Below are positions 8,639 through 17,188 of a stretch of DNA of 53,997 nt, one piece after another. The notes below the pieces were generated by a model. That model was not told the origin of the DNA. It saw nothing but the letters and a program-made list of their open reading frames with translations, and made no database searches. Location of the stretch: positions 1-53,997 of the forward strand of contig JABDGP010000014.1 in assembly GCA_013285945.1 (NCBI GenBank), read 5' to 3'. How positions within the stretch are numbered: position 1 is the stretch's first letter; the number at the start of each line of letters is the position of its first letter. This DNA comes from Bacteroidota bacterium (GTDB lineage Bacteria; Bacteroidota; Bacteroidia; Cytophagales; Cyclobacteriaceae). The translations under genes were made by a program, and so were the position numbers.

Positions 8639-9388
8639 TTATATTTTCTTTTCCAAAGCAGCGATACGGGCTTGCGCTTCGTCTTTGCCAAAACCCAAGG
8701 CTAACTTATACAACTCAAGGGCTTCTTTTCGTGTGTTCTTCTTTTTCTTAGGAGCAAAATGTGTTCGGTTAGCTGTTTCCTCTACGGCCACAGCTCTCGC
8801 AAAAAAGTCCTCCCCCTGATCGACCGAAGATTTGATGAGCAATTGATTCACCTGCTCCTGCAAGCTGGTGGCTTCATTCTGCTTAGATTTTATTTGATTC
8901 AGTTTATCTTCAATCTCAGCTTTCTGCAAACTCACCGTACTAGACAAATTTAGATTCTGATTCTTAAATTCTTCCAGTTGCTCTTTGAGGGCTGTGAGTT
9001 CATGATCACGAACGCCAAGGTCTCCCTTCAGTTTTTTTATGGCGCTGGCATATGCTGCATCATGGTCTCCATACTTCCGGGATGCTTTTTCGAGTGCTTC
9101 AATCTTATGCTCTGCAGTGCGAACATATTGGCTGATATCTTGCAGTCTGCCTGCATAGGACTCAAAACTGATTCCTTCCACCGTTTTTACACGAAGCATT
9201 TTTCGATTTGCATCGATTGAATCTAAAAGTGTGCCGACTTCCATCATCGTTTCTGTCAGCTTCTGGTTTGCCTGAAGTTCGGCGCGAAGTGAATCAACGG
9301 TTTGTTGCGCTAAGTCCTTTTTTCTATGATCACAACTGCTGCTCATAAGCCCAACTACAGACAACATCAAAAGAATTCTGTTTTGCAT
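8639..9388 (-). CDS. coiled-coil lipoprotein, paralogue of 39753-40490
   Basis: This 249-residue protein begins with a lipoprotein signal (lipobox SSSC near residue 18). A long charged coiled-coil region follows, about residues 25-195. The conserved C-terminal segment has ANRTHFAPKKKKNTRKEALE and then a helix, resembling a short tetratricopeptide-like unit. The same order and motifs recur in the protein at 39753-40490, including LDSID-NR-LRV and the ANRT-FAP-KKK-TR-EALELYKL block, so the two are clear paralogues. An open frame extends 27 codons upstream to 9469, but the ATG at 9388 starts the signal sequence directly. I infer a periplasmic or outer-membrane-anchored structural or stress protein. 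Confidence 0.8.
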   Translation of the reverse strand: MQNRILLMLSVVGLMSSSCDHRKKDLAQQTVDSLRAELQANQKLTETMMEVGTLLDSIDANRKMLRVKTVEGISFESYAGRLQDISQYVRTAEHKIEALEKASRKYGDHDAAYASAIKKLKGDLGVRDHELTALKEQLEEFKNQNLNLSSTVSLQKAEIEDKLNQIKSKQNEATSLQEQVNQLLIKSSVDQGEDFFARAVAVEETANRTHFAPKKKKNTRKEALELYKLALGFGKDEAQARIAALEKKI

Positions 9389-9709
9389 AACCTTTTTGTT
9401 TAGTGAAATAATTGCACGTCGGTTCTGGGAGATTGAACGTGAATTCGGGAATAAAAATTTGCTGCTCAAGGCCGAACTGTCGATACATCCGATCTTCGGT
9501 TGAATCAGCCGATAACTTGTCCAAGCTCAGGGTCTATATAAGTTTTGAAGGCGATATCAAGAATTATTTTTAGTTGACAGAACATCGAAGCCATCAGTCG
9601 CTCATGGAAAAAGATGTACAGTCACAGATATCGTATTGATAATTCAAGTATTCGAAATTAATTTTCATTATTAAGTCTTGTCATACTTGGCTGCAGATCT
9701 AAAAAAGTT
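9389..9709. other. divergent intergenic region, no gene recognised
   Basis: These 321 bp separate the coiled-coil lipoprotein (minus) from the gene at 9710 (plus). The region is AT-rich toward the right end. I see no TGTAAY repeat here, unlike upstream of the paralogous lipoprotein's cluster, and no clear hairpin. It must hold promoters for both directions. Confidence 0.5.
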
Positions 9710-10198
9710 ATGGCAGCACAACTTCCCGACAAAGTTTTATTAAATAGAGTTCTTATGCAGCTCTATTCAAATCCCTTAGAACACTACTGGATTCGTCTGG
9801 ATAAAAAACGCCCCGCATTTTATCCTTTACCAAATTGCCGCCGTGGTTATGTTGCCACATGGGAGATAAAAGACAATCAACTATTCCTGAAAAGCATTGA
9901 TGGAAACTTTGAAAAAAAGACTCTTTTCTTTGGAAAGGAAACAGCACGATACACTTTGAAAATTCTCTTCCCCAAGGCCGACAATAGAGTAGTAAAGGCC
10001 AACTGGTTTTCCGGAAAGCTTAGAATCCCGCAAGGAAAAATGACTACTTATGATGAAGACTATGGTTCGCGTTTTGAACAGGAGATCATTATTACGGTTG
10101 AAAATGGTGACGTTGTTAAGATGGTCACTATCGATTACGCCAAGCGAGTCTTAATTGTCAATGCTCAGACGGGCAGGAGGGCGGCATACCATAAATGA
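9710..10198 (+). CDS. hypothetical protein
   Basis: This 162-residue soluble protein has no signal peptide or membrane helix. It has the segments GYVATWEIKDNQLFLKSIDG and ANWFSGKLRIPQGKM, which look like the strands of a small beta-rich domain. I have the impression of a conserved Bacteroidota family but cannot name it. The ATG at 9710 is the only start near the N-terminus. The gene is monocistronic by position, with 136 bp to the next gene and an operator-like inverted repeat in that gap. Confidence 0.7.
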   Translation: MAAQLPDKVLLNRVLMQLYSNPLEHYWIRLDKKRPAFYPLPNCRRGYVATWEIKDNQLFLKSIDGNFEKKTLFFGKETARYTLKILFPKADNRVVKANWFSGKLRIPQGKMTTYDEDYGSRFEQEIIITVENGDVVKMVTIDYAKRVLIVNAQTGRRAAYHK

Positions 10199-10300
10199 CA
10201 TTCATTGAAATTCTTGCTTATTTGAACCGGCGATTACGGGCTGGTAAGTTTCCTAGTTTCCTTCGGCTATCAAAATCCGGTCATTAAATCTGTTTGAAAT

Positions 10301-10325
10301 AGATAATATTGCGGTAATATTATCT
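10301..10325. promoter_or_regulatory. perfect inverted repeat before the DUF2490-like gene
   Basis: The ten-base arms AGATAATATT and AATATTATCT flank a five-base spacer GCGGT and end 9 bp before the ATG at 10335. A related element with the same AATATT-N5-AATATT core and spacer length sits before the next outer-membrane gene at 11197-11215. It could be an operator for a dimeric regulator or a 5'-UTR hairpin near the start codon. Confidence 0.55.
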
Positions 10326-10334
10326 TAACACCAT

Positions 10335-11183
10335 ATGTCCGTTAGTTCATCTCATCAGATCAAAGTCTGCCTATTTCTAAGTATAATACTCTTTATAGGT
10401 TTTCCGAATTCCGAAGTTGCCGCCCAAATCTCTCCACCGGGGCTGGACGATACCAGGATCGTTCTTTTTGGAGCATTGGGAATTAACCAGTCTATTGGAA
10501 AGAAGTGGTTTAATCAATCCTATATAGGTGTTTCCAGGTTTAGTGATCCCAATAATAATTCGATACTAAAAAAACAGGCAATTGATGTTGTCGAGCAACA
10601 AACGTATCGACAGTTTGGAAAGCACTGGCAATTAGCTTTCTGTCTGAGTTTCCGTGGCCAAAATATGTATTCTGATCAACCACCATATGACGATGATATT
10701 CCATCACTGCGCAGGGAGATTCGTTATTACTTAAGATTGTTTTATCGTCATCAGTCGGGGAGGTTTTCGTTTGCTTATTCACTTCGCCCTGAGTGGCGGA
10801 ATTTCTATTCACCCGACTGGAGCAACTTTTATGAGTCTCCAAAAGCGTTGCGTTATCGGGCGAAAGCACAGGCAGGCCTTACTTTAGGTAACGGCAAAAA
10901 TAATTCCATTATCATTTCAAACGAGGTATTGTTTGTACAGGTGCAACAGCGGCAAGAGCAAGGTGATCTTAGGTGGACTCCGGTATCTTTTTCTGAAGAC
11001 CGAATTGCGACCTACTATCGCCACACTTTCAAAAAGCCTTCTATTATCCTAGATCTTGGTATGATGCAGCAACTAAATTTTAAGAACAGCAGCTTTGTCA
11101 ATGACTTCGTTCATTTTGCATTTGACGTTCTTTTCATTAATCCCTTTGGAACAGGCCAAAAGAGAGGACAAACAGCAAATTAA
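10335..11183 (+). CDS. DUF2490-like outer-membrane beta-barrel protein
   Basis: This 282-residue protein has a signal peptide (hydrophobic at about residues 9-24, likely cleavage after VAA before QIS). The mature region alternates aromatic and polar residues as in barrel strands and ends in strand-like segments. The blocks LGINQSIGKKWFNQSYIGVSR, EQQTYRQFGKHWQLAFCLSF and YYLRLFYRHQ-SGRFSFAYSLRPEWR resemble DUF2490 proteins of Bacteroidota, small outer-membrane barrels of unknown role. The porin-like gene follows after 87 bp. Each of the two has its own AATATT-N5-AATATT element, suggesting shared control. Confidence 0.7.
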   Translation: MSVSSSHQIKVCLFLSIILFIGFPNSEVAAQISPPGLDDTRIVLFGALGINQSIGKKWFNQSYIGVSRFSDPNNNSILKKQAIDVVEQQTYRQFGKHWQLAFCLSFRGQNMYSDQPPYDDDIPSLRREIRYYLRLFYRHQSGRFSFAYSLRPEWRNFYSPDWSNFYESPKALRYRAKAQAGLTLGNGKNNSIIISNEVLFVQVQQRQEQGDLRWTPVSFSEDRIATYYRHTFKKPSIILDLGMMQQLNFKNSSFVNDFVHFAFDVLFINPFGTGQKRGQTAN

Positions 11184-11196
11184 CAATATGTTAATT

Positions 11197-11215
11197 CCAT
11201 AATATTGACTTAATA
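11197..11215. promoter_or_regulatory. operator-like repeat ATAATATT-N5-AATATT before the porin gene
   Basis: ATAATATT (11197-11204), spacer GACTT and AATATT (11210-11215) share core and spacing with the perfect inverted repeat at 10301-10325. It lies 55 bp upstream of the porin start codon, near where a promoter would be. Both controlled genes encode outer-membrane barrels. Confidence 0.4.
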
Positions 11216-11270
11216 TTCCAATAACATTAGGACTCTACTTTGCGATCAAATTTCACGATCTGCTAACCTC

Positions 11271-12638
11271 TTGTTCACTGTGCATCTAAATAAATGGCTT
11301 TCTAAACAAGCTGCTTTTACCTCTTTTTTGATCTCAATTTCTTTCTGTTCATTAGCTCAATTCCCCGAAAGGCTGAAAGATGGTTATAAAATAATTCTAT
11401 CGCCCGACAGCACCAGATTTTTGAAACTGAGTATGTTAGCTCAATTCTGGGTACGCAATACGCAAAATGTTCCGGGCACAACCGTGGAAAATATTGCCCA
11501 AGCAAATACCAGTGACATGAGCATCCGGCGTCTCCGTTTTATATTCAGCGGAGCATTAACTGATCGTGTCAATTTCTTTGTTCAGTTCGGGCAAAACAAT
11601 CTGAACTACCTTTCGGCACGGAAAACAGGTAGCTTCTTTCATGATATAACTGCAGACTATGCTGTAGTGAAAAAGCATTTCTATTTAGGTGCAGGACTGA
11701 ATGGATGGAATGGCCCGTCGCGATTTTCCAACAGCACATTATCGAGTATTCCAGTTCTAGACCCCCCCGGGTATCAGGAAGTCACTAATGACACTTACGA
11801 TCAGTTTGTGAGAAGGCTTGGTGTTTATGCAAAGGGTAAACTTGGGAAACTTGATTATCGCATTTCGGCAGGAAAACCATTTGTGATTCAAACAACTTCA
11901 GGATCGGGAACAGAAGCAATCAATACAAACTCAGCTTTCTCAACGTTGCCCCCCAATTTAGTTTATCAGGGTTACTTTATGTACCAGTTTTTGGAACAGG
12001 AGAGCAACTTTGCTCCAAGCATTGTCGGTAATTATTTAGGGAAGAAAAAAATCTTCAACATTGGTACAGGGTTTTATTATCAGAAAAATGCGATGTTCCG
12101 TTACTCCAACGTGGCAGCTAAGGATACAGTAAGTCAGGATATACGGCTATTTGCATTAGACGTATTTTACGATTCCCCGATAAACAAAGAGAAGGGAAAT
12201 GCATATAATTTGTACATGTGCTATTCGAACTATAGTTATGGAACAAATTTTATTAAAGTCACTGGCCCAGATAACCCAGCTACAGGATCCAAAACGACAG
12301 CGACTTCATTTGACAAGGCTAACTTCGGAAATGCTTTTCCATATTTAGGAACCGGAAACATTGGTTATTTCCAAACAGCCTACAAGTTTAGAAACAGATT
12401 GTTGAACGATCAGGGAACCTTGCAACCATTTTTTGATTTTCAATATTCACGTTACGACCGGCTGGTTGATCCAATGTACGTTTTCGATGTGGGTGTGAAT
12501 TGGCTGATCTATGGCAACAATGCAAAGGTTACTCTTAATTATCAAAACCGGCCGTACTTTACTGAGAATAGTGCCGGTGCTTTGGTGCAGAACAAGCGAT
12601 TAGGAGAACTGGTAATCCAATACCAGGTAGCATTTTGA
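11271..12638 (+). CDS. phosphate-selective porin O/P-like outer-membrane protein
   Basis: This 455-residue barrel protein has a signal peptide cleaved near SLAQ, at about residues 27-31. The opening of the mature part (DGYKIILSPDSTRFLKLSMLAQFWVR) and the block SIRRLRFIFSGALTDRVNFFVQFGQNN match the OprO/OprP-type porin family, as does the last strand ending in Phe. It would form a channel for anions or small solutes in the outer membrane. The reported start is TTG at 11271. A GTG at 11280 is an alternative, and there is no in-frame ATG ahead of the signal peptide. Together with the preceding barrel and the shared operator it may form a nutrient-responsive pair. Phosphate as substrate is only the family name, not shown here. 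Confidence 0.8.
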   Translation: MFTVHLNKWLSKQAAFTSFLISISFCSLAQFPERLKDGYKIILSPDSTRFLKLSMLAQFWVRNTQNVPGTTVENIAQANTSDMSIRRLRFIFSGALTDRVNFFVQFGQNNLNYLSARKTGSFFHDITADYAVVKKHFYLGAGLNGWNGPSRFSNSTLSSIPVLDPPGYQEVTNDTYDQFVRRLGVYAKGKLGKLDYRISAGKPFVIQTTSGSGTEAINTNSAFSTLPPNLVYQGYFMYQFLEQESNFAPSIVGNYLGKKKIFNIGTGFYYQKNAMFRYSNVAAKDTVSQDIRLFALDVFYDSPINKEKGNAYNLYMCYSNYSYGTNFIKVTGPDNPATGSKTTATSFDKANFGNAFPYLGTGNIGYFQTAYKFRNRLLNDQGTLQPFFDFQYSRYDRLVDPMYVFDVGVNWLIYGNNAKVTLNYQNRPYFTENSAGALVQNKRLGELVIQYQVAF

Positions 12639-12756
12639 GGTAAAAGAGTTTATATAAACACAGGCGCATTCAATGAAGCCAACAGAACCCAGTCTGTCGC
12701 GTATAGTTAGGCTGATACTTTTCACAGTTTAAGTTGATTTGATAGCGAAAAGGTGG

Positions 12757-14409
12757 TTAAGGGTAATGTGATCTCCACTTGACCCTATGGAAAATAATTC
12801 TGAATGTTGATCCTTTTCCAAAATCAGACTCCGCTAAAATTTCACAATCAATTTTTAGTGCTGCCTCTCGTGCGATATAAAGACCTAATCCACTGCCGCT
12901 AGATTTCTCGTTACCTCTAAAAAACATGCTGAAAATTTTAGACAATACCTCCGGTCTAATCCCTTCGCCACAGTCTTCAATAAGCAACTCTAATTGGTCT
13001 TGTTGTGATTTTGTACTGATTTTGATTATGGCTTTCTGGTTTCGTTTCCGGAATTTGATTGAATTACTTATGATGTTTCGTAAAATTATTTTCAACCTTA
13101 CCTTGTCGCTAACAAGAATCGCCGATTCAATATCATTCAAATCAACATCTATCTCTTGCGCTCCGTCCATGAACTTTAGATCTTCAAAAATTTCTTTGCA
13201 CAACTCCTTCACATCAATTTCTTCCTTACGCACGCCCATTCGTTTGTTGCGAGAATAGTCAAGTACTTCCTGAACGAAGGTTTCAAGCTTGTTCACACTT
13301 TTTTCAATTAGGTCAAACTGCATACGATGATCGCTTTCCTCTTTGGTCATTCGACTGATGTTCACCAACCCCAGGATCGACTTCATCGGAGCACTGAGAT
13401 CGTGAGACACACTGTAAACAAATCGGTCCATCTCAGAGTTGACGAGGTTGAGCTCGATGTTTTGTTTGTTAAGCCGATACTCACTCAATCGCATGTCAGA
13501 AACTAAACGACCAGTGATCGTGGTGAAGACATACAACAGACCTGTACCTAATTGCGTCTTCAGCATTTGGCTCTCAAGAAACAGCCCTGGTGAAAAACTT
13601 TCCTGCGTAGCTGCCGGGATGAAATAGGTTATAATTAATATGTAGGAGTTCATCAAAATGGTCACGGCAAATCCAAAACGTATGGCTACGTACAAGGAAA
13701 GAATTCCGTTGAGAAACCAATAGTCAACAAAACTCAGGTAATAATTAATAACGTAAGCTGTTGCTCCAATGGCGAGCAATTCAATCCATTGTAAAAGGGA
13801 ATATCTAGTTTCGAGCTCGTCTTCATTTTTAATTTCGGACAACATTAAACCATACCTGGCCATTACCTTTCCCAAAACGAACAGAAGTGGAAGCGAGACA
13901 CAGAAGGCAGAAATGAAGTCTCCAAAGCCAGTTGTGATCACAAGGTTCCAATACTTGTCTTTCGGTGCGTCGCCTGCTAATAAAAACACAAGCTCTAAAA
14001 TAATTTTATACACCACCAAGGGGATAGAAATTCCCAACAGCAAGAAGTAGATTAAATTTCTAAGGTTTGGAAGGCTGACATTTCCTCCTGCTACTCGAAC
14101 GAACAAAAGCCATGAGAGAAAGGCAAATATAACTTCTACAGATCCATAGACGGGCCACAAATTAACTCTTTGCAACCCCCAAAATCCGGCACACAAAGTA
14201 GCATTCAAATAGAAAGTAAAGAGTACGCGTGGCCCCCACCAATATGTTAACGCAATGGCAAATGGTATAGGGAAATAGAAAAGAGATGTGCCTGAACTGA
14301 TCTTGGCCTCGAGAGAAATCATGGTGCAGGCAAAAAAAATGGGAAGAGGAACTACCCACGTCCACCATGGGAGCTTCTTTTCAGAAGATTTCCATCCAGT
14401 CAAGCTCAT
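12757..14409 (-). CDS. membrane sensor histidine kinase with MASE1-like N-terminus
   Basis: This 550-residue kinase has about eight hydrophobic helices in residues 12-300, resembling the MASE1 sensory domain (WPVYGSVEVIFAF, then GDFISAF). A HisKA domain carries the phospho-acceptor His336 in SVSHDLSAP, and a HATPase_c domain has the N box LRNIISNSIKFR, EDCGEGI and the G2 box GSGLGLYIARE. All catalytic motifs are present, so it should be active. No response regulator lies next to it, making it an orphan kinase. The longer frame would start at TTG 14415. The ATG at 14409 is two codons in and preferred. Confidence 0.88.
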   Translation of the reverse strand: MSLTGWKSSEKKLPWWTWVVPLPIFFACTMISLEAKISSGTSLFYFPIPFAIALTYWWGPRVLFTFYLNATLCAGFWGLQRVNLWPVYGSVEVIFAFLSWLLFVRVAGGNVSLPNLRNLIYFLLLGISIPLVVYKIILELVFLLAGDAPKDKYWNLVITTGFGDFISAFCVSLPLLFVLGKVMARYGLMLSEIKNEDELETRYSLLQWIELLAIGATAYVINYYLSFVDYWFLNGILSLYVAIRFGFAVTILMNSYILIITYFIPAATQESFSPGLFLESQMLKTQLGTGLLYVFTTITGRLVSDMRLSEYRLNKQNIELNLVNSEMDRFVYSVSHDLSAPMKSILGLVNISRMTKEESDHRMQFDLIEKSVNKLETFVQEVLDYSRNKRMGVRKEEIDVKELCKEIFEDLKFMDGAQEIDVDLNDIESAILVSDKVRLKIILRNIISNSIKFRKRNQKAIIKISTKSQQDQLELLIEDCGEGIRPEVLSKIFSMFFRGNEKSSGSGLGLYIAREAALKIDCEILAESDFGKGSTFRIIFHRVKWRSHYP

Positions 14410-14603
14410 ATTCAAAGATGTAATCGAAAAATACTGAAGTGAGCTTAGATTCCCAACGGATCATTGCGGGCGAAACACAACTATCTTCACCTAAGCACAC
14501 GGAAATCTCACAAGCTTAGCATTTTCAAAATAGGGATCCCTGAAAACCGGCTATATTTGACAATCAACAATCACCACCGATCGGTTTTTAGTTGAAATAA
14601 CTC

Positions 14604-15302
14604 ATGGACATTGAATTTAAATCCCTAAATAAGTTTTCAAGACTTTCGGGGTTTCTTTACTTAATAGTAATCGCTGCAGGTCTATTTGCTGAGGTCTTCG
14701 TACGTCAGGCGATGGTTGTCTCCAATGACCCAGTAGCAACAGCGAACAACATTCTGTCTTCTGAAATGTTTTATCGCGCAGGCTTCGCTGCCGATCTGAT
14801 CAATTTCATTTGCGGGTTACCTGTAATACTATTTTTTTGGATTTTGTTCAGGCAGTCGCATAGATATATTGTTACCCTTGCGATTTTGTTTGTGATTATT
14901 TCCAATGCGATAGTTGCGACTAACCTATCCAATCAGCTTCAGCCTTTATTAATCTATGGAAGTGCAAACTACTTGCAGAGTTTTCAGCCTGGTCAGCTGG
15001 CGGTATTATCCGCTGTGGCACTTAAAGTACAATCCCAAGGTTATGCGATTGGATTAGTTTTCTTTGGTTTTTACTGCATCATTATTGGCTATCTTATTTT
15101 CAAAACCGACTTTATTCCAAAAGTACTTGGAATCCTATATGCTTTGGCAGGCTTGAGTTACATTATCAGCAGCTTTACCATGTTTCTTTCATACGGTTTC
15201 AATAACCCATTATTTCCATATATTTTATACCCCGCTTTTATTGGAGAATTTTCGGTTTGTATATGGCTTTTAGTGATGGGGATAAGAGAGCACAAGTCCT
15301 AA
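14604..15302 (+). CDS. DUF4386 family membrane protein
   Basis: This 232-residue protein has about six hydrophobic helices, the usual length of DUF4386 proteins. Characteristic parts are RLSGFLYLIVIAAGLFAEVFVR at the start, the loop with NNILSSEMFYRAGFAADLI, and GLVFFGFYCIIIGYLIFKTDFIPKVLGILYALAGLSYI near the end. The function is unknown. It stands alone between the divergent kinase and the thioredoxin-like gene, with about 190 bp on either side that hold no visible gene. Confidence 0.85.
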   Translation: MDIEFKSLNKFSRLSGFLYLIVIAAGLFAEVFVRQAMVVSNDPVATANNILSSEMFYRAGFAADLINFICGLPVILFFWILFRQSHRYIVTLAILFVIISNAIVATNLSNQLQPLLIYGSANYLQSFQPGQLAVLSAVALKVQSQGYAIGLVFFGFYCIIIGYLIFKTDFIPKVLGILYALAGLSYIISSFTMFLSYGFNNPLFPYILYPAFIGEFSVCIWLLVMGIREHKS

Positions 15303-15495
15303 AAGCGAGCACTGATCTTTTCTCTAAAAGAACATCTGAATTAACGGTTGTGCTACTAACAGACAGGTATTAGGTCGATGATGGCTTAAACCGTTAGCGC
15401 ATCAACAAACAACCGCTTATATAATCCTTGGGCACATTTCACTCAAAAAAAATTCCATTAACTAGAATTCTGCAAAAAATTATTTTTTTACTTTT

Positions 15496-16122
15496 ATGTT
15501 TGAGCGTATGAAAATAGCGGGGCTTTCAATCATTCTGAGCTTAATCCTTTGCGCAATTGGGTTATTATTCTGGCATCAGGAGTTAAAGTACTTACGCCCG
15601 ACCCCCGTACCTCGCGACTATAAAGTCGTTTTAACTAATGAGGTGCTAAGATTTGACGATAGGTTACTTTCACAAAAACACTCCAAGCACAAGCTTTTGC
15701 ACTTCTTTAGTCCTGATTGCCCATGCTCAAGGTTCAATCTCAAGCATTTTTTTTCGCTGAGAAGAAAATACATTAATGAAGTGGATTTTTATGTGGTGAT
15801 TTCGAACGCCGAAAGGATAGAGGCGACAAAAAAAATGATTGATCCAGACATCCCCATTTTGATCGATACCGATAAAAAGTTAGCAACAGCGTGTGGAGTA
15901 TATTCCACTCCACAGGCTGTTCTCATTCAAACTGACAACAAATTATATTTCAGGGGAAATTACAATCGCTCCAGGTATTGCATTGATAAAAGCAGCAACT
16001 ATGTTCAAATGGCACTAGACTCGCTAAGTATGCAAAAGGCCCCTCCTCATTTTAGTGAGTTGGCTACAAAATCCTATGGGTGCGGCATTTCAGAAGATAA
16101 AAACGCATCACTATTTCAATGA
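15496..16122 (+). CDS. membrane-anchored thioredoxin-like protein (DUF6436-like)
   Basis: This 208-residue protein has one N-terminal helix (residues 8-26) and a thioredoxin-type domain facing the periplasm. The active-site region reads FFSPDCPCSRFN, with a CPC in place of the usual CxxC. The cis-Pro loop is in GVYSTPQAVLI. A Cys in ATKSYGCG near the C-terminus matches the conserved tail Cys of DUF6436-type proteins. The spacing of the two cysteines makes classical disulfide exchange uncertain, and metal binding or peroxidase-like chemistry is possible. The stop overlaps the start of the next gene by 4 bp (ATGA), so the two are translationally coupled and probably work together. Confidence 0.75.
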   Translation: MFERMKIAGLSIILSLILCAIGLLFWHQELKYLRPTPVPRDYKVVLTNEVLRFDDRLLSQKHSKHKLLHFFSPDCPCSRFNLKHFFSLRRKYINEVDFYVVISNAERIEATKKMIDPDIPILIDTDKKLATACGVYSTPQAVLIQTDNKLYFRGNYNRSRYCIDKSSNYVQMALDSLSMQKAPPHFSELATKSYGCGISEDKNASLFQ

Positions 16123-17138
16123 ATTATTCTTTGGATCATAATCAATCACTAAGTGATAATGCGCTTCGTGAGCTCTATTACGATATTTATCGTAAGGCTG
16201 ATAAGATCATAAATATCCTGTTGGCTTTGATGTTCCTCTTTGGAATGTTCATAGCCTTTTTTTATGATACATGGCTTATTGCGTTAGGTGTGGGGAGTCT
16301 TTGTTTATTGGCCTATTACGCAACCAAAAAATTATTACCTGATTCGAACTTGTATCAGTACGTGTTGAGTGCGATATCCGCCATTTTCGCTGCACAATAT
16401 ATCTATCAAATGCATGGAATGGCCGAAATGCACTTTTGGGTGTTTATCAGTTCAACTGTCCTTATTATTTATCAAAACTGGAAACTCCAAATGCCATTGA
16501 TCCTGATTGTATGTATTCATCACGGGTCATTCGCATATCTTCAATATTCAGGTTACAAAGAGATATATTTCACTCAGCTGGATTATATGGATATGACCAC
16601 GTTCATATTTCATGCTGTCTTGGCGACATGTGTGTGCATGGTTTCAGCCTTCTGGAGTTACAGGATACACAATCGGACAGTTACAGATGCCTTGAATTTG
16701 AAAATGCAATTAGAGTTACACGAAGAACTTGAGCAAAGCTCAGAAAAGATGGATGAACTCAACAAGCACCTGTCAACTGCCAACGAGGAGGTGCAAAACA
16801 AAAACAAAGAATTACAGGCTTCTGAGGAAGAACTTAGACAAATCAATGAAACCTTAAATGAACTCGTTATCCATCGGACCGAAGCGCTTGAAAATCAAAA
16901 TAAAAAACTCCTCGAGTACGCTTTTATAAACGCTCATAAAGTTCGAAGTCCATTGGCCAGAATTCTGGGATTGGTTAACTTAATAAGGCTTGAGGTAGAA
17001 TTAAGTAAAGAAGGGGAAGAAATCATGGGTCGCCTTCTTCATTCGTCGAATGAATTGGACAGCATCTTAAACGAAGTAAAAGTAAATCTTGAGGATGCGG
17101 AGTTTAGGGACACATCTTCTAATGAAGAAATAAGGTAG
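16119..17138 (+). CDS. membrane sensor with phospho-acceptor helix pair but no ATPase domain
   Basis: This 339-residue protein has about six hydrophobic helices (residues 30-185). They contain MAEMHFWVFISSTVLIIYQNW and CIHHGSF, motifs shared with the transmembrane sensor part of some chemoreceptors and cyclases, whose conserved Glu and His residues could bind a ligand or metal. A coiled coil covers about residues 195-260. A HisKA-like DHp segment follows, with His273 in INAHKVRSPLARILGLVNL. The protein then ends after one more helix, and no HATPase_c N, G1 or G2 box is present. It could therefore be phosphorylated in trans or act as a scaffold, but it cannot autophosphorylate. It overlaps the thioredoxin-like gene by 4 bp. 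Confidence 0.8.
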   Translation: MNYSLDHNQSLSDNALRELYYDIYRKADKIINILLALMFLFGMFIAFFYDTWLIALGVGSLCLLAYYATKKLLPDSNLYQYVLSAISAIFAAQYIYQMHGMAEMHFWVFISSTVLIIYQNWKLQMPLILIVCIHHGSFAYLQYSGYKEIYFTQLDYMDMTTFIFHAVLATCVCMVSAFWSYRIHNRTVTDALNLKMQLELHEELEQSSEKMDELNKHLSTANEEVQNKNKELQASEEELRQINETLNELVIHRTEALENQNKKLLEYAFINAHKVRSPLARILGLVNLIRLEVELSKEGEEIMGRLLHSSNELDSILNEVKVNLEDAEFRDTSSNEEIR

Positions 17139-17188
17139 GAGGAAATAATATTCAGGCAGTCATAGCCTGCGCTAAATGCCATTTTCGT

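Noticed and set aside
9389-9709. A TGTAAY promoter for the lipoprotein at 8639-9388, by analogy with its paralogue
   Set aside because: No TGTAA repeat of the right spacing is present in this region on either strand.
12648-12659. Perfect 12-bp palindrome GTTTATATAAAC after the porin gene
   Set aside because: It is short and AT-rich, with no T-run and no related copy elsewhere, so chance is a sufficient explanation.
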